Assembly: GCF_019925205.1 (NCBI RefSeq)
Contig: NC_083568.1
Coordinates: forward strand, 30,992,001 to 31,056,000
Direction of reading: 5' to 3'
DNA length: 64,000 nucleotides
DNA from: Metopolophium dirhodum
Taxonomy: Eukaryota; Arthropoda; Insecta; Hemiptera; Aphididae
The notes under the pieces were generated by a model. The model did no database searches and had not been told where the DNA came from. It saw only the letters and a program-made list of their open reading frames with translations. Position 1 is the first letter of the stretch. Each line of letters starts with the position of its first letter. Position numbers and translations under genes: made by a program. Shown piece by piece: positions 1-13,415 of this stretch.

Positions 1-924
1 TTTAATTAAATCGTATATACAGTTTATAGTTTTTAATTGAAGTGTATGTATCAAGTGTGAGTATTACAAGTATTATAATGTGAGTGAAATTAAAAATATT
101 TTTACACAGAAATATTTGCATCTATTTTTTTTTATTTTCAAATATGCAAATACATATTATGTGGCGGGTGTATTACCTCATGACCGTTGTGTTTGGATTA
201 TTCATACTCATTAACCCTGCACTTGAATTTATGTCTACTACATGGATGTAAACAAAACGTAGGAACAGACGTATGATTTAGGGGGGAAAAAATGAAAGTG
301 CATGTCTGATTTTCATTGTATACATAATGTTATACATGAGAATAGATATACCGTCGTTTGTTCCAATACGATTGATTGTTCCAATATAGTGTTTGGCTTT
401 ATTATTATTAAAAAGATACAATGAACAGGGAGATTTTTTTTTTAAAAAAGGTTCAACGATGAGTGTTTTTAACAGTCATTTTATCAAAAAGTTTCAACGT
501 TTTAGATAATTTTAATTAGGTATGTACTTACGTACCTAATTATTACAAAACTGGTTTTAAAATATTACATTTTTTTTATTTTTTTTATGGTTATTGTATA
601 TGAAGTTTTTACTTCTTTGAATGACCTCATACATATATTTATTTAATATTCCGAAGCAGAACAATTTGACAGAGAATTAAAATTTTTAAAAATCGAGTTT
701 TGAACAAGTTGTTAATTACTTATAATGATATTAGTATTTAATATTTAAATGAGTGGAGTAGTGGACCAACATTCTGCAGGATAACTTCACTTCATTTATC
801 TACCTTCAATAATACAATTTTATTAGTTAAATCAGTATCTCGTATATACTTCACCACATGAATAAACTGCCCCTTCCTCTTTCAACATCAGCCTAGCTAA
901 CAATCGACAGATATTCCAAATCAA

Positions 925-1410
925 TATGATATTTAACACAATTGATAAATTCGAAAAACCAAAGAGATATCTCATCGGTCCTCTCCAATTCCACAGCTGT
1001 CAGAAATTCAGACATACATGAAACTATTGTCACCGCATTCCGCATTGCGTGAAATACGGATCGGAACACTTCACTGACAAATTCGTACTGAAAACGGGAG
1101 GAACCTGCAAACTGTAACGGTAATCACACAGCCAACTATAGAGGATGCAAAACATTCAAGGACATAACAAAACTTAAAGTAAAAATCAAGCAAAACAAAT
1201 CATCTCTCTCCGACATCAGCACCTCGGAGAAGCGGAAACGGAGCCCCCAGTCCAAACCAAATGGCAAAATCGTCATATAACGTCGAAACCACAACTCACA
1301 CACCACCACCCGAGCAACCTCTGCACATCATCACCGAATTCCTCGACGAATGAAAATCAATCCTTAACCCTCTTCTAATTGCACTGACATCCTTATTAAG
1401 CAAAATCCCA
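925..1410 (+). pseudogene. Relic of a jockey-type LINE ORF1 (gag-like zinc-knuckle protein)
   Basis: Broken frames read FEKPKRYLIGPLQFHSCQKF, then HCVKYGSEHFTDKFVLKTGG, then (after a frame change) NHTANYRGCKTFKDITKLK, then a basic tail ending at TAA near 1278. This is the C-terminal zinc-knuckle region of ORF1 in jockey/I-type non-LTR elements: the CCHC knuckles are recognisable but several Cys and His are lost. In-frame stops and at least one frameshift make it dead. Sequence to about 1410 (FLDE-like) resembles the end of such ORF1s. No ORF2 (endonuclease/RT) follows. Confidence 0.65.
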
Positions 1411-2620
1411 CTCCCATTCCATAATAACACACACCATACCTTACATTCATATTAAAAAAAACAATATTTCGCTAACACATTAGTATTAATATCATTACTA
1501 ATCTATGTATTTAATATAATTTATTGTAAAAGATAATAATGTGTACTTGTAATTGCACCAGATGTGCTAAAAGTTTTATAATTATAAAAAAAACAACGAT
1601 AAAAAAATGTTTTTTTTTAATTAGAATTATTACTACTTAAAATTATAAAAATAATATATTTCTAAAAACGTTGAATTTTTCTAATGTTTACCTTTAAAAT
1701 AATATAAATATTATTTTTTGCCCAGTACCTACATACGTTAATATAATTTGGTTATATTACAATAATATAATAAATTATAGGATGTTATGTGAAAATATCA
1801 CGTCATTATTACATTATTATTCAGAAATGTATTGTTTGAAAGAGAAAGAAAATTGTTTTCCTTCGAGAAAATTATTGGTGTACAGTATGTATTTAAGGGA
1901 AAGCAACCGGAGTCCTGATTTATCAAATTTTAAACGACAATAATAGATTTTTCTGTTAAATTTATTATTACAAAGTAGGTATTTTTATAAATGTAAGTTG
2001 TCAACTATTAGTCGTAGATTATATTTTACCATGAAATATTGTTAAGTCAATCTTACATGAATATATATTTTATTTCCTAAATTTTTATATGAAGTACAAA
2101 GATATTTAGATATATGATTATTTAGTATTCCTAGTACCTACAAAGCTACAACACTGCCTTTACACCAAGTATTAATAGATGAGTACAATAATTATTACAA
2201 CAATTACCTAGCTGGTAAATGAATTCTCCGCTTATTAGTTGTGTATATACACAATAAGTACACTCGTGTATGTCAACTAATATAACCAAAAGGAGTTTAA
2301 AAATAAATAAATGTCGTTCATACATTATTATATACCTACTAGCTGAACCCGTGCACTTCGTTGCCCGTTACATGTACTAATTCTATATGACTCAAACTTT
2401 GTTCAATTCGTTATTTAATATTCGGCGTATGGTGTTCAAAATTTATCTTAACTTTTCCGTTGCCCAGAATAAAAATTCTGATTCGCAGCAGTATATTATC
2501 AGGTAGGCAACCTAACCTGCGGTAGATCGCGGACGCAATGCTGTTTGCACGCAAGTGTATGATTTAACTCTAAAGTATAAAAGTTATACCAAGTTTGTCA
2601 TATTCTATCTATGGTGGACC

Positions 2621-2691
2621 TTTTTTTTTTTTTTTTTTTTCTGTTTGAACCGACGGCGTCGCGGGGACAGCTTTCGCATTACTTCCGCGAG
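2621..2691 (-). mobile_element. Short SINE-like or processed-RNA insertion with A20 tail
   Basis: Minus strand: a 51-bp body (CTCGCGGAAGTAATGCG ... GTCGGTTCAAACAG) followed by 20 A. It is flanked by a 14-bp direct repeat ATCTATGGTGGACC at 2607-2620 and 2692-2705. The matching Helitron at 49241-50182 has one copy of this site and no insert (around 49901). GGTTCAAAC resembles a pol III B box. The body is too short to name a family; it may be 5'-truncated. Confidence 0.65.
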
Positions 2692-2703
2692 ATCTATGGT
2701 GGA

Positions 2704-2727
2704 CCTAACCTAACCTAACCTAACCTA
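2704..2727. repeat. Short (CCTAA)n / (TTAGG)n run inside Helitron copy 1
   Basis: Four tandem CCTAA units plus a partial fifth. TTAGG is the canonical insect telomere repeat. Here it is internal to a Helitron and beside a retroposon target site, so it is not a telomere. Confidence 0.8.
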
Positions 2728-3307
2728 TCAATTAATACAAAATCCTAACCTAACCATACTAAAATCAAATTAATAAAAAAAACCAAATTTAACCATTTTT
2801 AAATTAGCCTATCTTCTTCCCAGAGGTCTAATCTACACACAAACATTCATTTTTATCTATACTAATGTAAAAAATGATAGCGTTTGTTTGTATGTTCGGG
2901 ATAAACTCCGAAACTACTGAACTGATTTCGAAAATTCTTTCACCAATACAAAGCCACATCCTTTGTGAGTGTCATAGGCTAATTTAAAAAGGGAAGTGAT
3001 CACCCCCGGTAGGTGCTCAAACAGGAATTTTGAGATTTACGATAGAAATTTTTGTTTTTTAATGGTTGCTATGGGTTATATACATAGATAAAAATAATTG
3101 TATAGACGTTGTTGTTGTTTTTGGCCATGTCGCCCGGTGTGCCCTTAAGAGGCCATAACTTCGGAACCACTTATCCCACAGCTTATCTTCACAGAAACCA
3201 TCTACATATCAATCTTAATATGCCCTGAAATTTTTATCGAAATCGGTTTGGTGGATCTTGAGGTATAAAATGTATTCAAAATGTACACTTATTTTTATAT
3301 ATATAGA

Positions 3308-6300
3308 TTATGCGAAATAGCATAAAGGATATTTTTCCTCTGCAAGGAAAATGTACGAATCATAGATATGTTTTCGGGTACAGTGGAAAATTATCTAGTA
3401 GCATCGTACATTTCGTCAGGAATTTAATTTGATTTGATTTAATTTTTTTACTGTCGATTTGCATTCTCGTGTGGCAATAAACAAAGCGTTGTGAAAATGA
3501 GGACAGGGATGGAAAGACGTGTTTCTGGCTCCTACATGTAATTTTAATTTTGAGGTGAAAGAAGTGTCGTGTAATTTTCGAAATTTGGCTTTCAAATGTA
3601 TGACGGACACTGCGTGCTAAATATTTACAAAAAAAGTGTCTAAAATGTTAATTTTTATTTTAGATTGGTCTCTGCAGCGGCGATCTGGTATGCGTTGATA
3701 ATATTTTAATTTAAGAAATAAAAGTAACAAGTGCCGTACGTGAACGAACTTCGAAATGTATCAATCATGTGCGTGTTGTTATTGCATATCGCATGCGCCT
3801 GAACATAATATGTTTCATTCACGGACAAAAAAAAAAAAAGAAATATTTATTTCAAGTGTTTCATTTGTGGTAAAATCATGATGTTATGTATTTTTAATTA
3901 TTATTATATAACGACACGTAGATTTCACTTTAAATTGCACTTAAATAATTACAGGAAGTAGCTCTAAAGATGCACTATATAATTTCCTCTGATTTATTAT
4001 TGTATACATAATGTTTGATTCTTGTTCGAACCAATTATATTTTCACATACTTCAGTCGTTTCATTACATTCAACCGTATGGATACTTCAGATCTTCTTCA
4101 GAAGTTTGGAAGTTTTTCTGATTTTTAATGATGGAGAATATATCTCGGAAAAACTTGATTGCTAACATTTTTTTTTTAATTCAATAAATTAGATGGTATC
4201 TATATTCTTGGTATTTGATCAATGTTTTAATGAATTTTAAAAATCATTATTAATATTATGTTCAAGTAATTATTATGGTAATATTGAAACAGTACAAATT
4301 CAAACACAATAAAACATGTGAACGAAATTATATTTAATAAGTTGGCATTTCTGTAACTCATGATTAAATAAGATACGTTTATGGATATTTCTCAGATTAT
4401 TTCTCAATATTTTTCAGCTTTAATTTATGTATATGAATTAATTGTTTGTTCACTGGATACAGACTCGATAATAATATTTTATACTTTCATAAATAAAATT
4501 TATGTATCATGATATATTTTCAAAATATATCAATTGAAATTCGATGACTGATACAAGTTAGTAAGGTATTTGTTATTAGTAATAATATGTTAACCTCTAA
4601 AGTTTTATGAATTTATTATTAACAATAATTATTATGCTAGGTCTTAGTCATAATCGTAAATTTTGTTAATAATGATTCATACTTTAAATAAAAACAATTA
4701 AAGTTTACAAAACTATACATTCTTTACATTACGTTTAATAATAATTTATTAGTTGCATAAATCTTAAATTTTTTTAAACTATATACCATAGTCCATAGAA
4801 GATTATTAAATTTAATAAATAGAAAAATTACAATTTGGACATAAATAATATTTTAGGTGTAAGTAGTTCTTATTTAAATGTAATAAATAATTAAATTACA
4901 GAAATTATAATCATTATTAAACTGAAAAGCTTTAAATAATTTAACTCTTTTATATAATATTCATTCAGTATAATATAAAAGCAAATTGTATTGTTACAGT
5001 AATTATTTTTATAATATGTACATATTATGTTCTATTGTTAATAAATGTGAAATAATTCGACTGAAATGAATAATTTGTTTTATATAAACTTGTACTTGTT
5101 AAAATGTATTCTTATGAAGAATAATATTATTTTCATTCTTCTATGAAAATTAATCCTCTTATTATGCTTAATCATAGGTATTGTGGTTAAATAATTATAT
5201 ACATAAATGGGTCTACTATCCAAATTGTGTATATTGTACTAGTAGGTAGGTATATAAATTGTTTTATTTTTTTTTATATAAAATGTTAGTTATCTTTCTT
5301 TGGTTAGTGATTACTATATGTTCATAAAATACTGAACATTTTAATATTTTAGGACAGTAGTAAGTTTATTTATGCGTCTTTAGAGGGACTTTATTATATT
5401 ATATTATATACCCAATTTTTCAATTTTTCAATGTCCATATTATAAATGTGACATTACCTGATCACTGTGTACAGAAACCGTATTATTGTGTACGATAAAT
5501 CATAATACTATCATTGCTTCCAAGTTTCAAATGTTGAAATGGATACAAATAATATACTATATACTATATCTTGTGCCAAGGTGAATGAAGTGAGACGAGT
5601 ACCAGAGTACATCCAGTATCAGCAACATATACTTTCTGTCGGGTTTTTTTAAATTTTATATTTATTTGTGTAACATGCGACGTTTGTAAAGTAAAATGTA
5701 TAGTTTTTTCTCGTGAATACTTCATTAAATATACATATATTGTATTCAAACACACGAATAATAGTGTTCTTATAAAGTATCTTTTATATTGTGTTACTCA
5801 CTTGTAGAACAATAATTTACATTTTAAAATATATGTATAATATATATATATATATATATATATATCGTAATATTTGATTAGTATTTCGATAATTAAACAA
5901 ACACTTGTTTAATTTAAGTACGAAACAATAAGGTATGATAACGAAGGGCGCTTGAAGAAATTAGGTATTAGATTTCGAAATAATATTACACACATTAGAA
6001 AGTCATATAATATAGTGGGACGTTTAAAAATATTTGGTATTGTAACGATTGTATTATTTTTCTTAACACCTATAGTTATCCACATATTATTATCGTCGTG
6101 TAACGTACGTAGTTAAATTGATTTTTTTTTAATCTATACCTCTTTAAATTATAATTACGATTATGAATCGTCTGAAATAAGTATTAACGGTTAGCAAGTG
6201 ATTATTCGTCGTTAAATAATATTAATATCTAGCACGAAGATTTGAGATTATGGAAATGCGATAATTTAGTTTATACTCTGCAGTGATAGTTTGTCGTCGG

Positions 6301-9300
6301 ATTAACTAGGTAGTAAATTTTATATGCGTTATACCCGTGTAGTGTGCACTGAAGTTTTAAAATGATTCATTAATCAAAAATAGCGTCTTCGGGAGTTTGC
6401 CGTCAACCTCGCAATTGTACTCAAAAAGCACACAATGAGTTCATATTACCTCTTAAAAAAAACCACACATAAAAAACAATAGATTCAAAAAAAAAAATTA
6501 ATGATGTTCTAAATAAAAAAAATTAACAATCTAGTAACCTAGCCGCAAAAAAAAGATATTGTTAAAACAAAACATCGATTGTGCTTATATCAAACGAAAA
6601 GGGTACGTATATATATATCTACTTAAGTATAATTAAAACATGATATACTGAAGTAATCGAACTCGGTGCACATTAAGTATAGATCATCTACATTGAATAC
6701 ATCATTAGTTTATCAAGGACTCGACTAGTTTAAATTTGGGACGGAGCTCTCAATATGACAAAATTGTTTAGACAATTCTTATGTTCTTATTGCTATAGTG
6801 ATAAAACCTTGGTATTTATTTATTTTTTTACAAACATTACGTTTCTCTCATACAAATATTTTTATGGCGTTTGGTATACTTTATTTATATACATTATGTA
6901 TTTTAATAATTACATCATAGTGTAGATCATATACGTTTACGAAATAATGATAAATAATTTCATTGTAATAAATTATAAATACTTTGACATAAATGTGTAC
7001 AGTTATAAGGCCCAACTTTTTTTTTATTTTTAATCAAATTCTAAAATAGTTTCTTTTAAGGTTTTTTTTTATTATTACAAACATTTGCAGCTATTGGAAT
7101 GATTGTTTTTTTTTTTTTTACTATATTGTTATTGGACATCTATTCCCGGTAAGTCTAACTCGTGCCGGGTAGGGAAAACTTCAACAAATTAGTTTGAAAA
7201 AAAAAACTCGAGGGACAGTTACACAAATAAGGGGTTACTGAAAGTCTTCACAACAGGGTCATAGTATCTTTTTTATGTTTTGCATTTGTAAATGTAGTAA
7301 ATAATAAATTGTTGTGATAGTTGATCTTAAACAATATGTAATACCTAATATAATGATATATATTATTTATAAAATCGTGACTTGACCGCGTGTAATTCGA
7401 ATCGCCGAAAAATATCTCGTCAAATCGTTTCGTACCCATAGTATATACACGCGCAGAACATAAAAAAAAGGCGTTGTTTACATTTTTTTCAAGTTATTTC
7501 ATGCGTTGTTGTCGGTATAATATAATATGTAACACCATGTATACAGTATTTCATACCAAACCGGCTATACCTATATAATATAATACGTCATACGAGCAGT
7601 GTGTTATATGACCTAGGTATATAGGTCCGAATTCCGAACTACATTTTGGTCTGATGTAATCCGCCACGCGCCGGATCGATCTCGTCTACACTATATTATG
7701 ATACTATATCGAAGTGACCATATTACCGGATTTTTAATATTTGGTCGAATTCTGTCAACTTCCGAAGCACGAGGCGGAGAAAGCTGAGATAACCCAGACG
7801 AGCGGTTATCGAATATCCTCATTCCACATACGTACAAATGGGTGTGCCCTGCCTAGGTATTGGAAACTGGTTCGATTACTGTGCATACGATATTACTATA
7901 TCTATGAGTTGTAAAATATATATGTAACATCGATTTACGCAACTTTTATGCGGCAAACTGCGAATAAACAGAGGCTAATATTCGCAGCAGACGCGACCGA
8001 TGAGAATAACCTACGTACGACCAATAATTAAAGTAATAATAGTTAGCGTGCGTTTAATAAATATTAAGCCGATTTAGTAAGTAGGTATAGTATTATCCAA
8101 AATGTGTAGCTACCTATGTATGTACAAGATGTAACAAAAAGACCTGACGAAAAAAAAAATGATGCTACTTAAACGTATGACAAAAATTGTTAAAACTACA
8201 TGATTAGTAAATAATTTAAGAAAATATATACTCATGTCAGCAAACTCCCAAAAAAAATATTTTGAAAAAGTTATTAAGTTCCAAATTCATTTAATCAAAA
8301 TATATTGATATTTTAAAAAATCATAAAAAAATTAACTACTTGACTTAGATAAATGTTTTTCCTATCAAAATTGTTCTCTAAATCAGATTCACAAATTTGC
8401 TATTTTGAATGTACCCAAATAAATTAAGTGTTAAAAATAAAAATAATTTTTTGTATAATATATGTGTAACGCAAGTGAGTATAAATGATATATATAAAAA
8501 AATAAATAATTTAAAATATTGGTTAGAACAAAAGTTATTCCAAAAATCAGTGACACTCTGTAGGTACATTAATAATTATTCTAAGTTTAAATCGTCGGAT
8601 GTTTTCATTTTCATCGTCAAAGCCACTACAAATGTGTTTGCGAATACAAATCGAGAGTTGGTTTTTTATATATTATTTAGGTAATAGACAATAGTATAGT
8701 AAAATAACTAAAAAAAAAAACTACAAACTCCTATGATGATTTATATAATGTATAACTAAATGTTTTTTAGAAACTTATATATTTGTAAAACTGTATTTGT
8801 TTTCTGCTGTTGGCAATAATTTAAATTTATTTGCATAATCGTGTACACGTACATAGATTCAAACACAACGTTTGAGTTAAAGTTTGTTCTTTAAAATGTA
8901 GTTGTTTAGAAACTGTATACATATACCTACGTACATGCTGAGATTACTACCACGCGTATAATTACTCCCGGAAAACAAATTTCAGCAAATACATTTTACC
9001 TCCTTACATAATATCATCGTTATTTCGTACAGCAAAAAAAATTAAGTTTGCGTGTATCGTACAAATGATTATTGTTGTAAAAATGTTATTCGGTGAATTA
9101 TCTAGCTGAAGCTAAAATAATGATAAAATACGGTTACATTTAATAAATAAAAAATATTTGTGCACTACAAAAACAGCAGCCAGTATCAAGAGCTCAATTT
9201 GCAATAATTGTTTAATATTAATCTTAGTACGTTTGCTTATTATCTATTATACTAATTACTTAGGAGCTGTCGATGAGCTGCTGTAATCGATTGCACATGA

Positions 9301-12300
9301 CAGGGCTATAGTTGATTTCAAAATATAGAATTTTTCACTTTTACATAAATTATAGCTCGTGTCTGATGTCGGAGGATTGGTAATATCAAAAAATTATGTT
9401 ATCGACCGACACACAACTTTTTTTCATTTTTGGATTTAACTGCGCAACACTATTTATAATTATGAACACGGCGAAGAGGTTTTTTTTTAATTACAAAATA
9501 TAATAATAATTATTGTGTCGACAAGGAAATTGAATTATTACGCTGTGGGGTCGTCACAATCACTCACTCACTGTCGCCCTAATCAATCTCAGTTTTTTTT
9601 TTACATGCGTAATAATAATAATAATTATTATTATGTACAGTTGCATAGCTGAAAAAGTTTGATAAGTAAATACGAACAATTCTATGTAATAATGAAGGAT
9701 AATTTTCTTGGTAACGAACATCGCACTCTCGTTGTTTTGAATATATTTTCGTATATATATTATATTGTTCTTATTTTAAAGTTTTTTAGTTAGTTTATAT
9801 TGACAAGTGACAAGGGTTATATCCTTAGAAATTCGGGGTACATTGTTCATTTAAACTTTTAATCCCTTTTAATAAAATACTTTTCCTTAATATTCGATGT
9901 ATCAATATTCTTAGAAAATTATTGCGCTTTAAAAAAAAATAAAGAATTATAAGTTGCCATAGTATTATAGTATTCAAATATTTATAGTGTCTTAACCAAA
10001 TATTATAAGTATGAAAAAAGGGCAATATAAAATGTTAGAATAATTGCAGATTGTATTTTATATATTCAAAAAGAAAATTTAAAAAATGTTTATAGAGACT
10101 TTTCAAAATAATTAGCTTATGATGTTAAAAATTAAAAATAACCAAACGAACGTACAACAATATTACAACATTTCAGTTATGTTTAATTGCTGTAAAGTTA
10201 TTTATTTGAGCAAAGCAATTTACTATATAGGTGCAATTTTAATGGCATTAAAATATAATTTTTTCATGCTTAAAAGATCCTACTTACCTAATGGCTTAGA
10301 AAGTTTAAATTAATATTTTAATTGAAAATTTGTAACTAATAAAACTGTTATGCATTAAAAATAAAATGAATTTCTGGAAAAAAAATACCTGTAGGTAAAG
10401 CCGTACAAATAAACGGAGTATATTTATAATTTTAATTTTTAAGCGTACACCAAACTTATCTTTAAAAATATTGTACCTGTACAAATAATAATTCTTCAAT
10501 TTTATATTAATTATCTGAATTGTGAAATATTCAATTATTGATTTCAGTATCGTTTAACTAATTTTGTGCAGTAGAATAACATTTCTTCGTCACTATTATA
10601 ATATAGTATAGAATATAATGATAAAATGCATTTTAGAAGAAAAGAAACCATTAAATAATAAATAATTTTTTTTTCCGCTCAAATAAATATCACATAAAAA
10701 TAAGTTTGTAACGATTTTCTGTATTATTTAATTGATTACATTTTGAGTTGAAAAACATCCAATCTCTATTTTTTCTATTATTATGGTTGTTGTGAATTTA
10801 AAATATACCCATGATACGCGTATAATGTATACATGGATCTAGGATAGAAGAAACGGTAAAATGATGTTACATCCAAATGGCTTATAGAAAATGACATTTC
10901 AACAAATTTTTTATTATTCTATGTTCGTCAGAATAGAGAGTGAGATTGTAAACTTATTTGGGAATACCAGTTGACGTAGATATAAAATAGGACAATTGCA
11001 TAAAATCGGACGGATATATTATGTATTATATGTCTCTGATTTCAAATTCTGGTTTTACATATTTCGTATTTTTTTACGTAAACTTTACCATTTTTTATTT
11101 TTTTTTTTTTGAAACGGTGCTTCTAGATTTTTAAATTGGCGGTTTGGGTTTCTATGCGTACTCTCCGTGTTAGGTTAGGTTTGGTATAAGGTTAGTCTAT
11201 ACCATAGATTCGCTACGGTATTAATATTAAGCATCATTGCGGCACTTTGTTTTGATCAACGCACAAAAATCATATAAAATAAACGCAAACCTGGTTTTCA
11301 CTCGAAATCGCTTTACAATGTGACGTTTATGAATATTATCGATTATGACGTATCCACGCAAACAAAAACGTTAATATTACGACGTATTCATAGTGTAAAA
11401 TAGTAGATAACAGCTAGTTGTTGTTGTTGTTTAGCTATTAGATAGTATGTGCTAAGTAAGATAACTCTCGGACATCCCGGGAAGCTGTCTTAACAATGTT
11501 CACTACCTATTATCTACGATCATAATATTATTATTAACATAGAATAAATATATTATTTTTCACGGCTTTTATTCATTTGCATCCAGTGATTATCGTTAGA
11601 GAATAATATACCCGAAGCGTTCGATATAAATTATGATTTTCTCAAGAAATTACGTTTGGAATAAAATTCACGCGCGTGCGTCGAATACGCGTAGAGCATT
11701 TCGACGAGAAAAAAAATTGTAGGTGCGGACCTAAAAATAGCGACCAAACAATTATTATTTGATTATTACGGCGTAGTGGACATCGATATAATATAACTAA
11801 ATTAGTATTGTGCAAAAGCTCGAATTTTCGGTTTTCAATCATTCTATATTCGCGCCCACTCGACATCTCTTTCTCTTTTACCTACGCGTTAATAAAAATA
11901 TAAATAAATTGGTGCAGTATCAGCTCTATATAATAATGGATTTATTTTTATATTATTTAATATTGCAGCCCACGTTCGCCATCGCATTCACGGTGACGGC
12001 CATTTCATTATATCCAAGAGGCAAAGCGTGTCAGTACATATAGTACTCTTATTCTAATAGCTTTTGCTTTCATTGTTATTTTATTGCTCCGGCTGAGTAA
12101 CTCCGTTCAACAGCACTCGAACGTAATACCTACATAATATATGGTAGGAGGCGTACAGTATATAATAATAATAATAATATTATTACATTTTTATAAATTG
12201 ATAGCAACATTCATGACTGTCATAATGTGTCGGGCGTATTATTTTTTTCTGCGGCCTTCGCACCGTCACAAGCCGCATCATAATATTATTATTTATTCTA

Positions 12301-12860
12301 TAATCGTGACATCTCTGCTCTGTTTAGGAGGCACTGTACGGCGTGAGTATTGATCGGTAAAAAAAATAAAAATGAGAAAAAAGTAAAACATCAAACTCGT
12401 CGAGTGCTTCTACCGTGTACACGAGAACCTACGGATTGTGTCACAACGATGTTATAATAATAACATTATTGTTTCATTTGTTGCCCGATGGCCATTGTAT
12501 AATGAGTAATAATTGCGACCTACGCCTGCAGCAGTTGTGTCCGAACACATTTTCGACGGTTATGGTCTCTTATGGAATGCAGCTGCGATTTGGGTCAGAT
12601 ATTATCAATAATTAAAGAGGCGAAGAAACCGCGCCGGTTGCATCACGAAATAGAGCAAACCGGATTCGGTGCGGAAGTGATACACATATATATAATACAG
12701 GAAAGTGATACATATACTAATGATATGTAGTAGGTAGGTATATACATGTAATAATAACGGAAAGTGAAAACAAACTGTCGTTTTTTCTCACACAACTTGA
12801 TATATTCATTATTAAAAATATAATTATATGTAATAATAATACATAATACATAATATAAAA
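3308..12860. other. Gene-free AT-rich stretch
   Basis: No credible exon, RNA gene or complete transposon seen. Longest frames (about 90 codons) are AT-biased with no domain. Short TAA/AAT and T/A homopolymer runs are common. It lies downstream of the 564-aa cuticular gene, whose 3' UTR probably reaches about 12860. Confidence 0.5.
5838..5866. repeat. (TA)n microsatellite
   Basis: A TA dinucleotide run. Similar runs occur at about 15784-15806 and 42483-42511. Confidence 0.9.
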
Positions 12861-12861
12861 G

Positions 12862-12871
12862 TTTATTTATT
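12862..12871 (-). terminator. Candidate poly(A) signals of the 564-aa cuticular gene
   Basis: Two overlapping AATAAA hexamers on the minus strand (read as TTTATTTATT on the plus strand), about 550 bases past the stop codon at 13416. They are the first consensus signals I see downstream. Variant hexamers closer to the stop cannot be excluded. Confidence 0.4.
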
Positions 12872-13415
12872 TACAAACATTGGGAGTAGGGTTTATATAT
12901 TGAGCACATTTTGTTTTTGGAACATAAAAATATATAATAACAATATCGTTATTATGTCTTACGAGGGTTTAATGTTACAAAAAAAAATTAATAAAAAACT
13001 AGCATTTAGCAAAGTGCTAAATACACAGTAAGTTATATTATATGGCTTTCACCTCGGCCAGGTGAAACTGCTTGGCCAAACTGGTGTGAATATAAATATA
13101 TACGTCTATATAGTTCCTACGCACGAAATCCATAGAAAAAATAATATATATATATATATAATACCTTTATAACGCGCTGCACATTATTAATTAAGCTTAA
13201 ACGAAAATATTTTTACCATTAAAATTACGTTAAAATATAATAATACAATATAATATAATATAGTTATCGTACCCTACATGAATGGCGTATAGCGAAAATG
13301 TATAGTATGGGTGGCTATACGCAGCGTCTATTATAATATTATTATCATATTATTATCATAAAATTAATATTATGTTATTTACAAAATGGAAATATCATAT
13401 GGAATTTTAATCCGT

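Larger units (their letters stand above)
2339..3307 (-). mobile_element. Non-autonomous Helitron, copy 1
   Basis: On the minus strand the element starts TCTATATATATAAAAATAAG at 3307 and ends GGGTTCAGCTAG at 2339. Those are the 5' TC and 3' CTRR hallmarks. It sits between A (3308) and T (2338) on that strand, the A|T target of Helitrons, with no target duplication. Ends and several internal blocks match the copy at 49241-50182. No Rep/helicase ORF is present, so it is non-autonomous. The middle holds an unrelated-looking nested repeat (about 2852-3095), which reads TCTATACTAATG on the plus strand, plus the retroposon at 2621-2691. Confidence 0.8.

Noticed and set aside
2704..2727. Possible interstitial telomere
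   Set aside because: Too short, inside a Helitron copy, with ordinary unique sequence on both sides.
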